Source: Deltaproteobacteria bacterium (GTDB lineage: Bacteria > Myxococcota_A > UBA9160 > UBA4427). From it: 64,000 bases of DNA. The stretch covers positions 186,001 to 250,000 of the forward strand of contig JAJDAN010000089.1 of NCBI GenBank assembly GCA_029261855.1. The letters run 5' to 3'. A program made the translations under genes and the position numbers. The notes beneath the pieces are model-generated. The model had not been told where the DNA came from and searched no databases. It saw only the letters and a list, made by a program, of their open reading frames with translations. Each line of letters starts with the position of its first letter. Within the stretch, counting starts at the first letter, position 1. Positions 18,024 through 27,379 of this stretch are shown piece by piece.

Positions 18024-18542
18024 ATGATCCGAGAGCGGAAGCAGTTCTTCGTCGACGCGCTCAAGGCGCACTATCAGGAGCTCATCGGCGAGGCGCGCCG
18101 CGCCGAGACCCGGGCCGCCCAGGCGACCGAGGAGATCCAGAACGATGCGCGCCGCAAAGAGGACGCGAAGAGCGCCGTCGAGTCCGCGCGCATGGCGGCG
18201 GGGCACCGGGCCCGGCGCGAGCGAGCGGCGAAAGAGACCGAGACGTTGATCGCCTTCGCGGCCCGGGGACTGCCCGCCCTGGCCGCCGATTCGCCCGTCC
18301 AGCTGGGGGCGTTCGTCGACGTGCGGATCGAGACCGATGAGGGAAGCGAAGAGCGCACCCTGTTCGTGCTGCCAGTGGGGGCCGGGACCGAGCTCGAAGG
18401 CCCCGGCGGAGACGGCTTCATCTCGGTCATCACGCCAGCGTCGCCCGTCGGCAGCGCCATCCAGGGCGCGCGCACCGGCGACACGGTCGAGGTCGTCATC
18501 GCCGGCAACGATCGCGAGTGGACGGTCGTCGACGTCTGCTGA
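18024..18542 (+). CDS. GreA/GreB C-domain-like protein
   Basis: The 172-residue product has an N-terminal charged helical region (about 1-80) that could form a coiled coil. Its C-terminal domain (about 90-172) resembles that of GreA: ITPASPVGSAIQGARTGDTVEVVIAGNDREWTVVDV matches the usual SPLGxALxGxxxGDxVEV pattern in outline. True GreA rescues backtracked RNA polymerase through acidic residues at the coiled-coil tip, which I cannot confirm here. It may act as a GreA relative or an RNA polymerase-binding factor. It is divergent from the MoxR operon. No Shine-Dalgarno sequence is evident; TAGCGT lies nine bases before the ATG. Confidence 0.7.
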   Translation: MIRERKQFFVDALKAHYQELIGEARRAETRAAQATEEIQNDARRKEDAKSAVESARMAAGHRARRERAAKETETLIAFAARGLPALAADSPVQLGAFVDVRIETDEGSEERTLFVLPVGAGTELEGPGGDGFISVITPASPVGSAIQGARTGDTVEVVIAGNDREWTVVDVC

Positions 18543-18587
18543 GCAAACGCACCACCCCCCACACCCTCGGCGCGTTACGCTCGCGCC

Positions 18588-19955
18588 ATGACCGGCTGGC
18601 TGCTCGCGCACGCGTCGATGATCCTGGGCTTCCTGCTGGCGTTCGCCCTCGCCGGTCGCATCGTTCGCGAACGACGTCCACCGGCAGCCGCACTCGCCTG
18701 GCTGCTCGCGATCGTGCTGGTGCCGTGGATCGGGGTCCCCGCCTACCTGATCCTGGCGCGCCGCAGCGCCGAGAACCCCGGCGCGGCGCGTCCGCAGCCG
18801 ACCGCCAGCGGCGCCGACCTTTCGGAGCCCGTCGGCGCCAGCGATCGGCTGCTGCGCCTCTACCGGATCGCGCCCGCATGTAGCGGCAATCAGGTCAGGC
18901 TCTGCGCGACCGGCGAGGAAGGCTACCGGGCCCTCATCGGTCTGATCGACTCGGCCCGGACGCGCATCGGTATCACGATGTTCATCCTGCACCCGGACGA
19001 AGTCGGGCGCGAGGTTGTCGCGCGCCTCGCCCGGCGTGCGGCCGAGGGCATCGAGGTGCGCTTGCTGCTCGACCGGCTCGGCTCGTTCAGCACCCGAGCG
19101 GAGATCCTGGCGCCACTGGTCGAGGCCGGCGGACGCGTCGCGATGTTCGGGCCCCTGGTGCGCGGCGTCCTGCAAGGCCGGACGAACTACCGCAACCACC
19201 GCAAGGCGATCGTCGTCGACGGGACGCGGGCGCTCTCGGGCGGGATCAACATCGCCAGCGAGTACATCGGGCCGGCGGCCCGGCCGGACCGATGGAAGGA
19301 CTTGGCCTTCGTCGTCGAAGGCCCGGCGGCGGCGCGCATCGAGGAGATCGTGGCAAGCGACTGGCTCGACGCCACGGGCGAGCGCGTCGAGGTGTCGCTC
19401 CCCGGGTCGGCGGGTAGCGGCTCTTCCGTCCAGATCGTCCCGTCCGGCCCCGACGTACCCGGGGATGCCCTGTACGCGACGATCCTCTCCGCCGCCTTCG
19501 CCGCGCGCAAACGACTCTGGGCGGTGACGCCCTACTTCGTGCCCGACGACGCGCTGTCGCGCGCCTTCGCGCTGGCTGCCGGGCGCGGGGTCGACGTCCG
19601 CGTGCTGGTCCCCGCAGTCTCGAACCACCGGCTCGCCGACCTCGCCCGGGGAACCTATCTGCGCGAAATCCAGGCCGCAGGCGCTCACGTCCTCCTCTTT
19701 CCAGAGGGCATGGTGCACGCGAAGGCGCTGGTGGCAGACGACGACTTCGCGATGATCGGGTCCACCAACCTCGACCTGCGAAGCCTGCGACTGAACTACG
19801 AGCTGTCGATGCTCTGCTACGGACAGACCGAGATCGATGCGACGGCGGACTGGTTCGATTCCCTCGCCGGACACTGCCGCGAGGGCGTTCGCCGGCCTGG
19901 CATCGGGATGGAAACCCTGGAGGGACTCGCACGCGTGGCGGCGCCGCTCTTGTAG
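18588..19955 (+). CDS. cls: Cardiolipin synthase (phospholipase D family)
   Basis: The enzyme joins two phosphatidylglycerol molecules to give cardiolipin at the inner membrane. The 455-residue protein has two N-terminal membrane helices (about 8-23 and 35-57) followed by two phospholipase D domains. Each has a full HKD motif: His204-x-Lys206-x4-Asp211, followed by SGGINIASEY, and His377-x-Lys379-x4-Asp384, followed by GSTNLDLRSL. Length is slightly below the 480 residues of typical Cls. TACGCT ends six bases before the ATG and no Shine-Dalgarno sequence is seen, so translation may be leaderless. Confidence 0.93.
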   Translation: MTGWLLAHASMILGFLLAFALAGRIVRERRPPAAALAWLLAIVLVPWIGVPAYLILARRSAENPGAARPQPTASGADLSEPVGASDRLLRLYRIAPACSGNQVRLCATGEEGYRALIGLIDSARTRIGITMFILHPDEVGREVVARLARRAAEGIEVRLLLDRLGSFSTRAEILAPLVEAGGRVAMFGPLVRGVLQGRTNYRNHRKAIVVDGTRALSGGINIASEYIGPAARPDRWKDLAFVVEGPAAARIEEIVASDWLDATGERVEVSLPGSAGSGSSVQIVPSGPDVPGDALYATILSAAFAARKRLWAVTPYFVPDDALSRAFALAAGRGVDVRVLVPAVSNHRLADLARGTYLREIQAAGAHVLLFPEGMVHAKALVADDDFAMIGSTNLDLRSLRLNYELSMLCYGQTEIDATADWFDSLAGHCREGVRRPGIGMETLEGLARVAAPLL

Positions 19956-19984
19956 CATGCGGTCTTCCCCGATCGGAGGGACTC

Positions 19985-21334
19985 ATGGTCCGGATCGCCT
20001 TCTCGCTCCTGTCGCTCCTCTTCACCACCACGTGGCCCGTCGCAGCCCTGTGTCAGGACGCGGAACCGACCCGTCCGGCTCTCACACTCGAGGCTGCACT
20101 GGCCCAGGCGCTCGCGAACGGATTCCCGGTGCAGGACGCGACGATGACGGTCGAGATCGCGTCGTCGAAGGTCTCCGCGGCGAAGAAATCCCACCTACCC
20201 GCAATGGAGGTCTTCGCGGACGAGACTCGTCATCTCACCGACGAGTCGTACACCATCGATCAGGGCGCCCTGGGCGACTACGCGGCGACGGGCCCGATCC
20301 CGGACCGCAACGTATCCCTCGATTCGCAGTCCCAGTGGGCCACGACCTTCGGCGCAAAGGCGGTGCTGCCGTTGTCGCAGCAGTGGGAGATCACGCTCGC
20401 CGTCGACCAGGAAGAGGTCGACGAGGCGCTCGCCCAAGAGGAGCTGCGCTTCGAACGACAGCGGCTCGCCGAGCAGGTCAAGACGACCTACTACCAGATC
20501 GTCGAGATCGAGGCCGCCCTCGCGGCGACCCGTGAGGACGAGACGTTCCTCGCCGAATTGCAAGGCCTGGTGGAGCGCTACGTCGAGGAGCAGGTGGCCC
20601 TCGAATACGAAGCGCTCGAGGTGAGCGCGCGACTGGCCGCCACACGGCAGAGCCTGCGGGAGCAGACCAGTCAGCTCGCGACGCAGAAGGAAGCCCTGAA
20701 TCGCGGGATGGGGCGCCGGATCGACACGCCCTTCGAGGTCGCCGGCATGCTCGGCGCGCCCACGACGCCGATGCCCGCCGGGCGTGCCCGCGCCGACGCG
20801 CTCGCCAACCGCCCTGACATCCGCGCCGCGCAGTTGCGTGTCGACCGCGCGGAGACCAACCTGCGTCTGCAGCACGCCGACTTCCTGCCCGAGGTGAACC
20901 TCGTTGCGAGCTACCTGCGCCCCTTCGATACGAAGTTCATGCCCGACGAGTACGCAAAGGTGTCGCTCGAGGCGCGTTGGGAGTTCTTCGAATGGGGACG
21001 TCGTTTCGACGAGATGGGCGGCAAGCGGGTCGCCGTCCGCCGTGCGAAGAACCGCGAAAGAGACACGCGCGCGACGGTGGAGCTCGAGGTCAACCAGCGG
21101 CTGCGCGCGTTTTCTGACGCAGTCGCCCGCGTACCCGTGGCCGAAATGGCCGAAGCGGCGGCTCGTGAGAAGCTGCGCGTCATGATGAATCGCTACCGCG
21201 AGCAATCGGTCCTGCTGGAACGCGTGCTCGAGGCACAAGCCGGGCTCGCGAACGCAAGCGCCGACCTGCGGGTCTCGAAGCTCCAGGTGATGGCGGCACG
21301 CGCCCAGCTCGAGCGCACGGTGGGAACGGAATGA
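19985..21334 (+). CDS. TolC-family outer membrane efflux channel
   Basis: The 449-residue protein has a signal peptide and the duplicated long-helix pattern of outer membrane factors, for example TLEAALAQALANG at the start of the first repeat and RADALANRPDIRAAQLRVDRAE at the second. It forms the exit duct of the RND pump encoded next. CGGAGGG precedes the ATG with suitable spacing. Its stop overlaps the start of the adaptor gene (ATGA), so the three pump genes form one operon. Confidence 0.92.
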   Translation: MVRIAFSLLSLLFTTTWPVAALCQDAEPTRPALTLEAALAQALANGFPVQDATMTVEIASSKVSAAKKSHLPAMEVFADETRHLTDESYTIDQGALGDYAATGPIPDRNVSLDSQSQWATTFGAKAVLPLSQQWEITLAVDQEEVDEALAQEELRFERQRLAEQVKTTYYQIVEIEAALAATREDETFLAELQGLVERYVEEQVALEYEALEVSARLAATRQSLREQTSQLATQKEALNRGMGRRIDTPFEVAGMLGAPTTPMPAGRARADALANRPDIRAAQLRVDRAETNLRLQHADFLPEVNLVASYLRPFDTKFMPDEYAKVSLEARWEFFEWGRRFDEMGGKRVAVRRAKNRERDTRATVELEVNQRLRAFSDAVARVPVAEMAEAAAREKLRVMMNRYREQSVLLERVLEAQAGLANASADLRVSKLQVMAARAQLERTVGTE

Positions 21335-22494
21335 CGGGCGCATCCCAGGGGCTTCGCTTCGTGGCGTTCTGCCTGGCGGCCGCGAGCTTCGCGGCCCCGG
21401 GTTGCAGTGACAAGAACGCTCCCGAACCCGCACCGCCCATCCCGGTTCGGGTCCAGACCGCGGCGTCACAGCAAGCCACGGGCGGCCTGCACTACTCGGC
21501 CAGCATCCAGCCCTACCTCGAAGTCGAGCTCGACTTCGAGGTAGAAGGAACGGTGCGCTCGATCCGCAGGCTGCCCAGTGTCGATGCCGAGCAGGGTGTG
21601 ACGCGGGAGATCCAGGCGGGCGATCCGATCGAGGCGGGTGAAGAGCTCGCACGCATCGACGACGGCAGCTACGTCGACAAGCTCGAGGAAGCAAAGGCGC
21701 GTCTCGCTCGCGCCGAAGCGGCCCAGCGCAAGTCGAAGGCGGCCTTCGAGCGAGCCTCCCACCTGAAGGCCAGCGACAGCATCACGGCCCCGGACTTCGA
21801 CCGCGCGCGCAAGGACTTCGAGGCGGACGAGGCCGATGTCGCAGGCGCGAAGGCCCAACTGGACCAGGCTCGGATCAAGCTCACGAAGTGCGTGCTCACC
21901 GCTCCAGGCAGCGGCGTGCTGCTCGAACGGACCATCGAGGTGGGTAGCTATGTGCGCCCCGGCTCGGGCGCATTCCAGGTGGGCGATCTCTCGTCCGTGA
22001 AGGCCGTGTTCGGCGTACCCGACACGGCGATCCCGGACCTCGCAGTCGGAAGCCCGGTCTCCTTCCGGACGGCGTCCGCGGGGGAACGCCTCTTCCAGGG
22101 ACCGATCACGGCCCTCGCGCCGGCCGCCGACGAGCGCACCCGCGTATTCGACGTCGAGGTCACGGTCGACAACCGCGACGGCGCCCTGCGACCGGGCATG
22201 ATCGCGTCCCTCGTACTGCCCGGGGCCGCCCGGGCGGCGGCGGACGGACTCGCCGTCCCAATGAGTGCGATCGTGCGTTCGCCACGCGATCCGAACGGCT
22301 ATGCGGTGGCCATCATCGAAGACGGCCAGAATGGCGAGGCGACGGGATCCGTCGCACGCCTGCAGGACGTCGAGCTGGGTGAACCCGTCGGCGACGCCGT
22401 GCAGGTGACGCGGGGGCTCCGCGCCGGGCAGCGGGTGATCGTGACCGGTGCGCAACGCGTCACGGACGGAGCAGCCGTCCGCGTCGTACCTTGA
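21331..22494 (+). CDS. RND efflux periplasmic adaptor (membrane fusion protein)
   Basis: The 387-residue adaptor has a signal peptide ending at APGC (Cys28), probably a lipoprotein anchor. It has the barrel-sandwich or lipoyl half-motifs around a helical hairpin (about 105-185), a beta-barrel domain with the VQVRAVFGVPD-like segment (about 210-300) and a C-terminal membrane-proximal domain. It connects the inner membrane pump to the TolC channel. It overlaps the upstream channel gene by four bases and is followed twelve bases later by the pump gene. Confidence 0.92.
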   Translation: MTGASQGLRFVAFCLAAASFAAPGCSDKNAPEPAPPIPVRVQTAASQQATGGLHYSASIQPYLEVELDFEVEGTVRSIRRLPSVDAEQGVTREIQAGDPIEAGEELARIDDGSYVDKLEEAKARLARAEAAQRKSKAAFERASHLKASDSITAPDFDRARKDFEADEADVAGAKAQLDQARIKLTKCVLTAPGSGVLLERTIEVGSYVRPGSGAFQVGDLSSVKAVFGVPDTAIPDLAVGSPVSFRTASAGERLFQGPITALAPAADERTRVFDVEVTVDNRDGALRPGMIASLVLPGAARAAADGLAVPMSAIVRSPRDPNGYAVAIIEDGQNGEATGSVARLQDVELGEPVGDAVQVTRGLRAGQRVIVTGAQRVTDGAAVRVVP

Positions 22495-22506
22495 GCGAGG
22501 AACGAC

Positions 22507-25500
22507 GTGGCCCACCAGAGCGACGAGCACCGGATCGAAACGACGCGGAACACCGCGCGTTTCTTCACGGAGAACCGCCACGTTTCCTGGATCGCCATGG
22601 CCGCGGTGCTGCTCTGGGGCGGGTACGGCTACTGGAGCATGCCCAAGCAGAAGGACCCGCTCATCCCGGTGCACGTCGCGGTGGCGAGCGCGACCTGGCC
22701 CGGCGCCGACGTCTTCCGCATGGAGCAGCTCGTCACCCGGGCCATCGAGGGCAGCATCGCCGAAAGCGCTTCGTTGCGGCTTCCCGCACCGGGTCTCCAG
22801 TACGCGATCAAGTCGCTGACGCTACCGGGCGTCGCGATCGTCAACCTCCAGCTCGAGGAGGGAGTCGAGGACGGCAACGCCATCTACAACGACATGGCGA
22901 TCAAGCTGCAGGAGCTCGGCACGAGTCTGCCCCCGGGCGTCCAGCCCATCCAGTTCAACAGCGACTTCAGTCAGGTGTCGACCCTGATGGTGACCCTCGC
23001 GAGCCCGCTCGAGGACGAGATCGGTCTATCGGTCCGCGCCGAGGCCCTGGAGCGGGTCATCCGGACGACGCGCAGCCGCGCGCCCCCGGACGCCCGCGAC
23101 GGTCGCGTCAGCCTCGTGGTGGCGTTCCCGCGTGGCGTGCCCGAGAAGGCGGTCGCCCGCTATGCCGAGACCCTGCGCGCCGCTGCAACTCGCGACGCGG
23201 GCGCTCGCGACGTGCGCGTGATCGCAGAGGGCGGCGTCGCCGCACTCGATGCGGCGGTGGACGACGACGGCGGCGAGCTCCTCGCCTTCGCGCGTCGGGA
23301 CGCGCTCACGCGCCTCGGTGCACCGGACTTCCATCCCGACGCCTGGCAGGCGGTGGTCATCGGCGATCCTTCCCAGACGCGCGAGAAGCTCGCGTCGGTT
23401 GCAGGAGCCAAGTACGCCTACCACGAACTCGACCAGTTCAGCGATCTACTGGCTCGCGGCATTCGCACCGCGCAGCCCGTCGCCAAGGTGGACCGTTCCG
23501 GGGTGCTCCCCCAGGAGATCCTGCTCGCCTATTCCCAGGACGTCCTGGCGGGCTACGGACTCGAGCCTTCGAAGCTACGCGACGTCCTTTCGGCCCGGGA
23601 CATCGTGCAGACGAGCGGCGTCCTCGAACTCGCGGACAGCTCGATCCAGGTGTCCGCCAGCGGTGCGTTCACCGACGCATCGCAGATCGGGGACACGCTC
23701 ATCGCGACCACGTCGGGTGCACCGGTCTACCTGCGAGACGTCGTCGACGTGATCCCCTCGTACCAGAGCCCGCCGCGCTTCCTCAACTACTACGGTCGCC
23801 CGGGGCCGGATGGGCGCTGGCTTCGCACTCGCGCGGTCACCCTGTCCGTCGTCATGCGCGACGGCGAGCAGGTCCAACGCTTCGGCGTGGCGGTGGACGA
23901 AGCCATTGGGAATGCAACCGCGCTGCTGCCGTCGGACCTGGTCCTGGCGCGAACCTCCGACCAGCCCAGGCAGGTCGCCGAGAACGTCGACCTGTTCATG
24001 GAAGCGCTCTATGAAGCCGTCGCCCTGGTGGTGCTGGTAGCGCTGCTCGGCTTCTGGGAATGGCGATCGGCACTGCTCATGGCGCTCGCCATCCCGCTCA
24101 CCCTCGCGATGAGCTTCGGCATGATGAGCGCCCTGGGAGTCGCGATCCAGCAGGTCTCCCTCGCCGCGCTCATCATCGCGCTCGGTCTGCTCGTCGACGA
24201 CCCGGTCGTAGCGGGGGACGCCATCAAACGCGAGCTCGCCGCCGGCCGTTCGCCGCTGGTCGCGGCCTGGCTCGGCCCGACCAAGCTCGGGCGCGCGATC
24301 CTCTTCGCGACACTCACCAACGTCATCGCCTACCTCCCCTTCCTGATGCTTCCGGGCAACAGCGGGGCCTTCGTCCACTCGCTGCCGATCGTCATGACCT
24401 GTGCGCTGGTGTCGTCGCGCATCGTCTCGATGACCTTCGTGCCCTTGCTCGGCGCCTACCTGCTGCGGAAACCGAACCGCCCGGAGCCTTCGATCGAGGA
24501 GCGCCGCCGCACAGGCTTCACCGGCTTCTACTTCCGACTCGGCTCCCATGCCATCGAGCACCGCTTCCTGTGGGCCGCCAGCTCGATCCTCTTCCTCGGC
24601 TTCGGCGTCTTCGTGGCGCGGCACATCGACAGCTCCTTCTTTCCCGAAGACGTCCAGTACCTCTCGTACGTCGACGTCTGGCTGCCGACCGACGCCTCGC
24701 TTTCCGCGACGAACGCGGCGCTCGAGCGAACCGAAACGGTTCTGCGGGAGGTGATCGACGAGCAGTCCAAGGCCGAAGGCCGCACCCTGCTCCATTCCAT
24801 CACGTCCTTCGTGGGCGGCGGCAGCCCCCGCTTCTGGTTCTCGCTGACCCCCCAGTCGCGCCAGACGAGCTACGGCATGCTGCTCGTCGAGCTGACCGAC
24901 AAGTACGCGACGCCGCAGCTGGTCGGTCCCATGCAGCGGGCCGTCCAGGCCGCCGTGCCGGGCGCCTACGTGGCGGTCCGGCAGCTCGAGACGAACCCGG
25001 TGGGTGACCCGATCGAAGTGGAGATCGCCGCGCAGGGCGCCGTCGACCCACGCCGGGAAGGCGCGGGGATCGACGAGCTGCGGCGGATCGCCGCCGACGT
25101 CGAGGCGATCCTGCGTTCCGTGCCCGAGATCGGGCTGGTGCGCAACGATTGGAGTCCCGAGGTCTTCGACGTGCGCCTGGTGGTCGATCCGGACCGGGCG
25201 AACCTCGCCGGAGTCACGAACTTCGACGTGGCGAGCTCGGTGGCGACGGGCCTCACCGGCATCTCCGTCGGCACCCTCTATCAGGGAAACGACCAGATTC
25301 CGATCGTGGCGCGACTGCGCGGCGACGAGCGTGCCGATCTGTCCGCGCTGCGTGAGCTCTACGTCTTCGCGAGCGAGGACCAGAGCAAGGTCCCGCTGCT
25401 CGAGGTCGCGACCGTCGAACACGGCCTCGAGACCGAGCGCATCGTACGCCGGGAGCAGTTCCGGGCACTCACGGTCTCGGCGATTCCCGTTCCCGGGCAG

Positions 25501-26112
25501 CTCGCCTCGGTCGCACTGGGCGCGGCGATGCCGAGGCTCCAGGCGCTCAGCGAGTCCCTACCCGCCGGCTACAGCCTCCGTTTCGGGGGCGAGTTTGCCA
25601 AACAGCAGACGGGCAACCGGAACCTGTCGCGGGTGCTCGCGATCTCGGCCGCCGCCATCTTCCTGGCTCTGGTGGTGCAGTTCAATCACGCCTTCAAACC
25701 CCTGCTCGTCTTCTCGGCGGTCCCCTTCGGCGTCGTCGGCGCCCTGGGCGCGCTCTGGTTGACCGGCGAGTCCTTCGGCTTCATGGCGTTCCTCGGCATC
25801 ATCGCGCTGGTGGGTGTGATCGTCAGCCACGTGATCGTGCTCTTCGACTTCATCGAGCAGAATCGGGAACGGGGCGAGCCGCTGCGCGAATCCCTGTTGG
25901 ATGCGGGAATCGTGCGTCTTCGGCCGATCGCCATCACCGTCGGGGCGACGATCCTCGCCCTCTTCCCGCTGGCGCTTCATGGCGGCCCGCTCTGGCAGCC
26001 TCTCTGCTACGCGCAGATCGGCGGCCTCACCCTCGCGACCTTCATCGAGCTGCTGCTCGTGAAGGTCTTCTACGCCATCGCGGTACTGGATCTGAAGTGG
26101 GTTCGCTGGTAG
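22507..26112 (+). CDS. RND efflux transporter permease with an enlarged porter domain
   Basis: The pump uses the proton gradient to export substrates. The 1201-residue protein has the twelve-helix RND layout, and the paired aspartates used in proton relay are in LLVDDPVVAGD on helix 4. It is some 150 residues longer than AcrB. Much of the excess lies in the first porter region, about residues 185-305, which has no obvious counterpart in AcrB. This stretch contains an alpha/beta-like pattern (VSLVVAFPRGVPEKAV, VRVIAEGG, WQAVVIGDPSQ). Start is GTG with GAGCGAGG upstream. Substrates cannot be inferred from the sequence. Confidence 0.92.
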   Translation: MAHQSDEHRIETTRNTARFFTENRHVSWIAMAAVLLWGGYGYWSMPKQKDPLIPVHVAVASATWPGADVFRMEQLVTRAIEGSIAESASLRLPAPGLQYAIKSLTLPGVAIVNLQLEEGVEDGNAIYNDMAIKLQELGTSLPPGVQPIQFNSDFSQVSTLMVTLASPLEDEIGLSVRAEALERVIRTTRSRAPPDARDGRVSLVVAFPRGVPEKAVARYAETLRAAATRDAGARDVRVIAEGGVAALDAAVDDDGGELLAFARRDALTRLGAPDFHPDAWQAVVIGDPSQTREKLASVAGAKYAYHELDQFSDLLARGIRTAQPVAKVDRSGVLPQEILLAYSQDVLAGYGLEPSKLRDVLSARDIVQTSGVLELADSSIQVSASGAFTDASQIGDTLIATTSGAPVYLRDVVDVIPSYQSPPRFLNYYGRPGPDGRWLRTRAVTLSVVMRDGEQVQRFGVAVDEAIGNATALLPSDLVLARTSDQPRQVAENVDLFMEALYEAVALVVLVALLGFWEWRSALLMALAIPLTLAMSFGMMSALGVAIQQVSLAALIIALGLLVDDPVVAGDAIKRELAAGRSPLVAAWLGPTKLGRAILFATLTNVIAYLPFLMLPGNSGAFVHSLPIVMTCALVSSRIVSMTFVPLLGAYLLRKPNRPEPSIEERRRTGFTGFYFRLGSHAIEHRFLWAASSILFLGFGVFVARHIDSSFFPEDVQYLSYVDVWLPTDASLSATNAALERTETVLREVIDEQSKAEGRTLLHSITSFVGGGSPRFWFSLTPQSRQTSYGMLLVELTDKYATPQLVGPMQRAVQAAVPGAYVAVRQLETNPVGDPIEVEIAAQGAVDPRREGAGIDELRRIAADVEAILRSVPEIGLVRNDWSPEVFDVRLVVDPDRANLAGVTNFDVASSVATGLTGISVGTLYQGNDQIPIVARLRGDERADLSALRELYVFASEDQSKVPLLEVATVEHGLETERIVRREQFRALTVSAIPVPGQLASVALGAAMPRLQALSESLPAGYSLRFGGEFAKQQTGNRNLSRVLAISAAAIFLALVVQFNHAFKPLLVFSAVPFGVVGALGALWLTGESFGFMAFLGIIALVGVIVSHVIVLFDFIEQNRERGEPLRESLLDAGIVRLRPIAITVGATILALFPLALHGGPLWQPLCYAQIGGLTLATFIELLLVKVFYAIAVLDLKWVRW

Positions 26113-26116
26113 CGCT

Positions 26117-26809
26117 TCAGCTTCCGGGAACGAGGCCTGCCGGAATGAGGCTTCCGGGAACGACGTAGAGCGCGATGGTCACGAAGTGAGCCAGCGCCCC
26201 GGCGATCACGAAGGCGTGGAAGATCTCGTGATAGCCGAATACCTCCGGCAGGGGGTCCGGACGCTGTAGACCGTAGACGACGGCGCCCGCCACGTAGAAC
26301 ACACCGCCCAGGCCCAGCCCGATGCTGGCGGGGATGCCGATCGCCGCCACCACCTGGGGCAGGAAGAGCAGCGCGACGGACCCTACGCTGACGAAGATCG
26401 AGGCGCTGGCCCACTTCGGCGGCTCCCACACCGTCTTGAGCAGGGCGCCGAAGAGCGCGACTCCCCATACCCATGCGAGCACGCCGGATCGCAGGCCGGC
26501 CTCGAGCTTCAGCATCGCGATCGGCGTGTAGGTGCCGGCGATCAGCACGAAGATCATCGCGAGGTCGACTCGCGCGACCCAGTAGCGGGCGCGCGGCGAC
26601 CAGTGCACACCGTGATAGACGGCACTGGTGCCGAGCAAGCCGACGAGGCTTCCCGCATAGACGGCGCTGGCGATCGTGGCGCGCCCGGCGGGCGCCCCGT
26701 AGACGAGCATCCCGCACGGCAGCAGCGAGGCGAGGAACGCATAGCGATGGGACACGCCTCGAAAGCGGGGCTTCACACGCTGCGGCAGGGGGATGGTCTC
26801 GGATCCCAT
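26117..26809 (-). CDS. Hemolysin III / PAQR-family membrane protein
   Basis: The 230-residue protein has about seven membrane helices and the family residues: a Ser-x3-His pattern in GTSAVYHGVHW after helix 2, a DLAMIFVLIAGTYTP segment at helix 3, and a His pair in GYHEIFHAFVIAGALAHF near the C-terminus. These are the metal ligands of the PAQR/alkaline-ceramidase superfamily, so a lipid hydrolase role is possible. The ATG at 26809 is chosen because the family usually begins close to a VSHRYA-type segment; an in-frame ATG at 26923 would add 38 residues of low similarity. It converges on the RND gene. Confidence 0.85.
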   Translation of the reverse strand: MGSETIPLPQRVKPRFRGVSHRYAFLASLLPCGMLVYGAPAGRATIASAVYAGSLVGLLGTSAVYHGVHWSPRARYWVARVDLAMIFVLIAGTYTPIAMLKLEAGLRSGVLAWVWGVALFGALLKTVWEPPKWASASIFVSVGSVALLFLPQVVAAIGIPASIGLGLGGVFYVAGAVVYGLQRPDPLPEVFGYHEIFHAFVIAGALAHFVTIALYVVPGSLIPAGLVPGS

Positions 26810-26964
26810 AGTCGGTTCGTCGGCTCGACGGCGGGACCACGACAGATGGTTCCCGCGCGGTTGCGCTGGCGGCGGAACGCCACCGGCCTGGCTGTATCGC
26901 CTCAAGCGGCACATGGACGTCACCGATGAAACGGAGGAGTCCCCATTATAGAAGGTGCCGCCCG

Positions 26965-27363
26965 ATGAAAGATGGACACACCCGTCCGCTGACCCGTTCC
27001 GACGTGACCAGCGCCGTGTTTCTCGCGACCCATCGCGCCACCCTCGTGGTGATCGAAGGCAGTGCGGCTGGCTCCGAGCACGTCCTCACGGACGCCTCGT
27101 ACGTCATCGGGCGCAGCCCCACAGCGGACCTGAGCTTCTCGGACGAAGCCATGTCGGGCAGCCACGCGGCCATCGAGCTGACCGCGAATGGCTACAAGGT
27201 CCGCGACATGGGCAGCACCAATGGCACGCGTGTGAACGGCAGTGCGATCGAGGCCGCGGATCTGAAGCACGGCGACAAGATCTCCGCGGGCGAGCACACC
27301 CTGCAGTACCTGCTCGAGAAGAAGGAGCGCGGCGGGAGCTACGACCTCTCGGACGAATTCTGA
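26965..27363 (+). CDS. FHA-domain protein
   Basis: The 132-residue protein is essentially one forkhead-associated domain. It carries the core YVIGRSPTADLSFSD, the SGSHAAI segment and MGSTNGTRVNG, which together form the phosphothreonine-binding loops. Such proteins recognise partners phosphorylated by Ser/Thr kinases. No kinase or phosphatase gene lies nearby, so the partner is unknown. The ATG at 26965 is chosen over one at 26926 because GAAGGTG precedes it and the earlier residues are not domain-like. Confidence 0.88.
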   Translation: MKDGHTRPLTRSDVTSAVFLATHRATLVVIEGSAAGSEHVLTDASYVIGRSPTADLSFSDEAMSGSHAAIELTANGYKVRDMGSTNGTRVNGSAIEAADLKHGDKISAGEHTLQYLLEKKERGGSYDLSDEF

Positions 27364-27379
27364 CCGACGTCGTGTGTGC

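Noticed and set aside
23575-25422. 615-codon minus-strand frame within the RND pump gene
   Set aside because: It is antisense to conserved RND sequence and has a composition typical of shadow frames.
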